From positions 1 through 8,311 of the forward strand of contig PNND01000451.1 of the NCBI GenBank assembly GCA_013824045.1: 8,311 bases of DNA. Direction: 5' to 3'. Positions within the stretch are counted from its first letter, which is position 1, and each line of letters starts with the position of its first letter. This document shows, piece after piece, positions 4,921 to 8,311 of this stretch. The stretch comes from Rhodobacter sp. GTDB lineage: Bacteria; Pseudomonadota; Alphaproteobacteria; Rhodobacterales; Rhodobacteraceae. The notes beneath the pieces were generated by a model. That model worked only from the letters and a program-made list of their open reading frames with translations, did not search any database and was not told where the DNA came from. The translations under genes and the position numbers were made by a program.

Positions 4921-7356
4921 ATGACCGACTCGCCCCCCCTGCCCATCGACGATGCCCTGCCCGCCCTGCGCGCCGCCTTGGCCGCACGCGGCATGGCGGT
5001 GCTGCAGGCCCCCCCCGGCGCGGGCAAGACAACCCGCGTGCCGCTGGACCTGCTGACCGCCGGTCTGGTCACGGGCCGCATCCTGATGCTGGAACCCCGC
5101 CGCCTCGCCGCCCGCGCCGCAGCCGAGCGCATGGCGGAAACGCTGGGTGAAGCCGTGGGCCAGACCGTCGGCTACCGCATGCGGGGCGAGGCGAAGGTGA
5201 GCCGCGAGACCCGGATCGAGGTGGTCACCGAAGGCATCCTCACCCGCATGATCCAGTCCGACCCCGGCCTTGATGGCATCGGCGCAGTGATCTTTGACGA
5301 ATTCCACGAACGCAGCCTGAACGCCGATCTGGGCCTTGCGCTCTGCCTCGAAATCCGCAGCGCCCTGCGCGAAGACCTTATCCTTCTGGTCATGTCCGCC
5401 ACGCTCGACGCCGCCCCCGTCGCCCGCCTGATGGGCGATGCACCCATGGTCACATCCGAGGGCCGCGCCTTCCCAGTGGAAACCCGCTGGCTGCCCCGCC
5501 CCCCCGATGCCTCACTCCGGTATGAGGCCGCGATGGCCAACCTCATCCAGCAGGCATGGGAGGAAACGGATCACGGCGGCATCCTCGCCTTCCTACCCGG
5601 CGAAGGCGAGATCCGCCGCGTGGAATCCGCCCTAACCCCCCGCCTGCCCCCCGGCATGGTGATCCGCCCCCTCTTCGGGGCGATGGATTTCGCCGCCCAG
5701 CGCGCGGCATTGGCCCCGGTCACGGGCCGCAAGATCGTTCTCGCCACCTCCATCGCCGAAACCTCGCTCACCATCCCCGATATCCGCGTGGTGGTGGATG
5801 GCGGCCGCGCCCGCCGCGCGCGCTTCGATGCCCCCTCCGGCATGTCGCGCCTTGTCACCGAACGCGTGACAAAGGCCGAGGCGGAACAGCGCCGGGGCCG
5901 CGCGGGCCGCGTGGCGCCCGGCACCTGCTACCGCCTCTGGACCAAGGGCGAAGAAGGCGGCCTCGCCGCCTTCCCCCCGGCAGAGATCGAGGCCGCAGAC
6001 CTCACCCCCCTCGCCCTTGAACTGGCCCTCTGGGGCGGGGCCGATCTGCCCTTTCTCACCCCCCCGCATCCCGGCGTGCTGGCCGAGGCGCAATCCCTGC
6101 TGGCCGATCTCGGCGCGCTCGATGCGGCGGGCCGCATCACCGACCATGGCAAGCGGCTGGCCACCCTGCCCCTGCACCCGCGCCTTGGCCATATGCTGGC
6201 CATCGCAGGCCCCGCCGCCGCACCCTTGGCCGCGCTGCTGGCCGAACGCGATCCCCTGCGCGGCGACCCGCCCGATCTGACCGCCCGCCTCAAGGCCATC
6301 GACCGCCCGCCCGCCCACGCCCACCGCCCCACCATCGACCGCATCCGGGATGAAGCAAAGCGCCTCTCCCGCGCGATCCCGACAGGCACGCCAGACGGCC
6401 TCTCGCCCGCCCAGATGGCCGCGCTGGCCTACCCTGACCGCATCGGTCTGCGCCGCAAGGGCGACGCGCCCCGCTGGGTCTTGTCAGGCGGCAAGGGCGC
6501 GGCCATGGCAGCAGGCCTGCCCTTGTCCGGCGCACGGCTGATCGTCGCCACCGATCTGGACGGCGACCCGCGCGAGGCGACCATCCGGCAGGCCATCGCC
6601 ATATCCGAGGCCGAATTGCGCGCCCTTTTCGCCGACCGCATCCGATGGCATGACCTCTGCGAATGGTCGCGGCGCGAAGGCCGCGTGCTGGCCCGCCGTC
6701 AGGAGAAACTGGGCGCGCTGGTACTGGACGATCGCATCTGGCCCGACGCCCCGCCCGAGGCGATGGCCCGCGCCGCGCTGGACGGCATCCGCCAGCTTGG
6801 CCTGCCCTGGACCCCCGCCGCCCGCCGCCTGCGCGCCCGCGTGGAACTGGCACGCGGCGATGGGAGCGACTTCCCCGACATGACCGACACCGCCCTTCTC
6901 TCCTCGCTGGAAGACTGGCTCCTCCCCCATCTGGGCCGCGCCAGAACCGAGGCCGACCTGCGCGCTTTCGACACGACGAACGCGCTCAAGGCCATGCTGA
7001 ATTGGGATCAGACCCAGCGCCTCGATACGCTGGTGCCCGCCCATTTCGACACCCCCCTCGGCCGCCACGTGCCGATTGATTACGACGGGGAAGCCCCGGC
7101 GATCGAGGTGCGGCTGCAGGAAATGTTCGGCGTCACGCGCCACCCGGTCGTGGGTGCGGCGCGGCTGCCGCTCCGCATCACGCTTCTCTCGCCCGGTCAG
7201 CGCCCGGTGCAGGTGACGATGGACCTGCCCCGCTTCTGGGCCACCTCTTACGCCGATGTCCGCAAAGACATGCGCGGCCAATACCCGCGCCACCCCTGGC
7301 CCGAAGACCCGACCGAGGCCGAACCCACCCTGCGCGCCAAACCGCGCGGCACCTGA
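4921..7356 (+). CDS. hrpB: ATP-dependent RNA helicase HrpB
   Basis: A DEAH/DExH-box superfamily 2 helicase of 811 residues, the usual HrpB length. Motifs in order: Walker A APPGAGKTTR (30-39), EPRRLAARAAAERMA (motif Ia, from 58), Walker B DEFH (126-129), SAT (159-161), LATSIAETSLTIP (motif V, 274-286), and QRRGRAGR (motif VI, 323-330). A helicase-associated domain follows. The HrpB-specific C-terminal domain includes FGVTRHP, LLSPGQRPVQVTMDLPRFW and the final MRGQYPRHPWPEDP. All catalytic residues are present. Its RNA substrate in bacteria is not well defined; E. coli HrpB is non-essential. The start has AAGGGG directly upstream (4912-4917). A palindromic repeat element begins one base after the stop codon. 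Confidence 0.96.
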   Translation: MTDSPPLPIDDALPALRAALAARGMAVLQAPPGAGKTTRVPLDLLTAGLVTGRILMLEPRRLAARAAAERMAETLGEAVGQTVGYRMRGEAKVSRETRIEVVTEGILTRMIQSDPGLDGIGAVIFDEFHERSLNADLGLALCLEIRSALREDLILLVMSATLDAAPVARLMGDAPMVTSEGRAFPVETRWLPRPPDASLRYEAAMANLIQQAWEETDHGGILAFLPGEGEIRRVESALTPRLPPGMVIRPLFGAMDFAAQRAALAPVTGRKIVLATSIAETSLTIPDIRVVVDGGRARRARFDAPSGMSRLVTERVTKAEAEQRRGRAGRVAPGTCYRLWTKGEEGGLAAFPPAEIEAADLTPLALELALWGGADLPFLTPPHPGVLAEAQSLLADLGALDAAGRITDHGKRLATLPLHPRLGHMLAIAGPAAAPLAALLAERDPLRGDPPDLTARLKAIDRPPAHAHRPTIDRIRDEAKRLSRAIPTGTPDGLSPAQMAALAYPDRIGLRRKGDAPRWVLSGGKGAAMAAGLPLSGARLIVATDLDGDPREATIRQAIAISEAELRALFADRIRWHDLCEWSRREGRVLARRQEKLGALVLDDRIWPDAPPEAMARAALDGIRQLGLPWTPAARRLRARVELARGDGSDFPDMTDTALLSSLEDWLLPHLGRARTEADLRAFDTTNALKAMLNWDQTQRLDTLVPAHFDTPLGRHVPIDYDGEAPAIEVRLQEMFGVTRHPVVGAARLPLRITLLSPGQRPVQVTMDLPRFWATSYADVRKDMRGQYPRHPWPEDPTEAEPTLRAKPRGT

Positions 7357-7357
7357 T

Positions 7358-7440
7358 CCCACGATTTTTCTGCGAAAAATCAGGATCAGATCCTTCTGCA
7401 AAGGATCGGCCCTTCTGAAATTTCGCAGAAATTTCGTGGG
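7358..7440. repeat. Three-hairpin inverted repeat, REP-like element copy 2
   Basis: The element begins one base after the hrpB stop. The outer arms 7358-7383 and 7415-7440 are inverted repeats matching at 22 of 26 positions. Three small perfect hairpins lie inside: 7363-7370 with 7374-7381 (8 bp, loop TGC), 7389-7395 with 7401-7407 (7 bp, loop CTGCA), and 7417-7424 with 7428-7435 (8 bp, loop GCA). The four mismatches in the long arms are the same positions that swap T-A for A-T pairs inside the small hairpins, so the small hairpins stay perfect. The left unit (7362-7383) matches 2850-2871 at 21 of 22 positions. It may also act as an hrpB terminator, although the stems are AT-rich. Confidence 0.85.
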
Positions 7441-7548
7441 GCGCGCGCAACAGGACCGGGACAAGCCGGAAACGCGCTGTAACGAAACGTCAACATGAAC
7501 CCCTTCCGCCCGGCCTGCCGCTCGCCTATGCAACAAGCCGACCTGTCC

Positions 7549-7552
7549 GGAG
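7549..7552 (+). promoter_or_regulatory. Ribosome-binding site that sets the MFS gene start
   Basis: GGAG lies 8 bases before the ATG at 7561. Two earlier in-frame ATGs at 7495 and 7528 lack such a site, and they would add a polar leader before the first membrane segment. Confidence 0.6.
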
Positions 7553-7560
7553 CGCTCTTG

Positions 7561-8311
7561 ATGACCGACCTGCACCTTACCCGCCGTGGCCGCTGGGCAG
7601 TGTCGGCCATGTTCCTCGCCAATGGCTTCATCATGGGCGCCTGGGCGCCGCAGATCCCGCTGCTGCTGCCCCGCCATCAGATCACCGAGGCGACGCTGGG
7701 CCTGCTCATCCTTGTCCTCGGCCTTGGCGCCATCAGCGCCATGCTCTTCTCGGGCCGCCTGATCGAGATCTTCGGCGCGCGCCGCGTGCTGCGCGTCTTT
7801 GCCCTGTCCATCCTGCCCGCCTTGCCGCTGGTCGTCTTTGCCCCGAACCTGATGCTGCTGATCCCGGCCATGGCCCTGTTCGGTGCCACGCTCGGCTCAA
7901 TGGATGTGGTGATGAATGCCCACGCGGTCGAGGTGGAACGCAGGCTGGGCCGCGCGGTGATGTCCTCGCTGCACGGGTTCTGGAGCGTGGGCGGCTTTCT
8001 GGGTGGTGCAGGCGGCGGGCTCTTGCTGGCGCAACTGGGGGCCGAGGGGCAGGCGCTCTGGGCCGCAGGGATGGCCGGGCTGGCCGTGCTCGTGGCGATG
8101 CCCTTCCTTGCGCCGGATGACCCCCGCCCCATCCTCGCCCCCGGGGTCAAACCCGAACGGGCGCGCCTTCTGCCGCGTGCGGCCTCGGTCTGGATTCTCG
8201 GCCTGCTGGCGCTCTTCTGCATGGTGCCCGAAGGTGCGGTGCTGGACTGGGCCGCGCTTTATGTGCGGCAGGAACTGGGGGCCGAAATCGCGCGCTCGGG
8301 CCTCGCCTTCG
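7561..8311 (+). CDS. MFS transporter, N-terminal 250 residues (runs off the window)
   Basis: A major facilitator superfamily inner-membrane permease, cut by the right edge. From the ATG at 7561 it reads MTDLHLTRRGRWAVSAMFLANG. At least seven hydrophobic segments follow, at about 13-36, 46-64, 76-94, 96-119, 134-160, 166-184 and 207-235. A basic cytoplasmic loop SGRLIEIFGARRVLR (64-78) matches the position of MFS motif A. MDVVMNAHAVEVE (114-126), SSLHGFWSVGGFLGG (135-149) and EGAVLDWAALYV (224-235) resemble the YbjJ/fucose-permease-like branch. The substrate cannot be told from this fragment. The gene follows hrpB on the same strand after 204 bases that contain a palindromic repeat, so it is probably transcribed separately. 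Confidence 0.9.
   Translation, partial: MTDLHLTRRGRWAVSAMFLANGFIMGAWAPQIPLLLPRHQITEATLGLLILVLGLGAISAMLFSGRLIEIFGARRVLRVFALSILPALPLVVFAPNLMLLIPAMALFGATLGSMDVVMNAHAVEVERRLGRAVMSSLHGFWSVGGFLGGAGGGLLLAQLGAEGQALWAAGMAGLAVLVAMPFLAPDDPRPILAPGVKPERARLLPRAASVWILGLLALFCMVPEGAVLDWAALYVRQELGAEIARSGLAF

Noticed and set aside
3939..5132. 397-codon minus-strand open frame
   Set aside because: It runs antisense across the DUF3108-like gene and the start of hrpB, has skewed Gly/Arg/Ala composition and no recognisable domain.
7495..7560. Upstream in-frame start codons for the MFS transporter
   Set aside because: The ATGs at 7495 and 7528 lack a ribosome-binding site and add a polar leader; the ATG at 7561 has GGAG at good spacing.
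6484..7677. 397-codon minus-strand open frame over hrpB and the MFS start
   Set aside because: It is antisense to the conserved HrpB C-terminal domain and passes through the repeat element; no domain is visible.

Overview
The window is GC-rich DNA whose codons end mostly in C or G. It looks like chromosomal sequence from an alphaproteobacterium, most likely Rhodobacterales/Rhodobacteraceae. That placement is inferred from the protein character (LepA start, a small secreted protein of a kind common in Rhodobacterales, a DUF2946-PCuAC pair, a standalone MeaB GTPase, HrpB) and not from a database search. Gene content is mostly housekeeping. I see no phage, plasmid, insertion sequence, CRISPR array, tRNA or rRNA.

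Layout. The left edge holds the 5' end of lepA on the minus strand. After it comes a 354-base C-rich stretch without a gene, then a small plus-strand gene for a secreted four-cysteine protein. That gene converges, with a 3-base gap, on a minus-strand block. In transcription order the block is a DUF2946-like secreted protein, a PCuAC-type periplasmic copper chaperone with a His-rich tail, and a low-molecular-weight protein tyrosine phosphatase. Further upstream on the same strand, and separated by a strong terminator-like hairpin, is rpmB (ribosomal protein L28). Upstream of rpmB lies meaB, a G3E-type GTPase. The strand then switches. From about 4068 to the right edge all genes are on the plus strand: a secreted DUF3108-like protein, the helicase hrpB, and the N-terminal 250 residues of an MFS transporter that runs off the window.

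How genes relate. The DUF2946 protein and the PCuAC chaperone are 45 bases apart, co-directional and both carry metal-binding residues, so they probably form a periplasmic copper-handling operon. The phosphatase follows 81 bases later, but its start codon lies inside a perfect 12-bp inverted repeat, so its expression may be uncoupled from the copper genes. The other genes appear to be functionally independent neighbours.

The most unusual material is non-coding. Two intergenic palindromic elements, at 2816-2879 and 7358-7440, share a 22-base unit that matches at 21 of 22 positions. In each element the unit is arranged as an inverted pair around a spacer. The second element shows paired, pairing-preserving changes inside its small hairpins. 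This looks like a dispersed REP/BIME-like repeat family.
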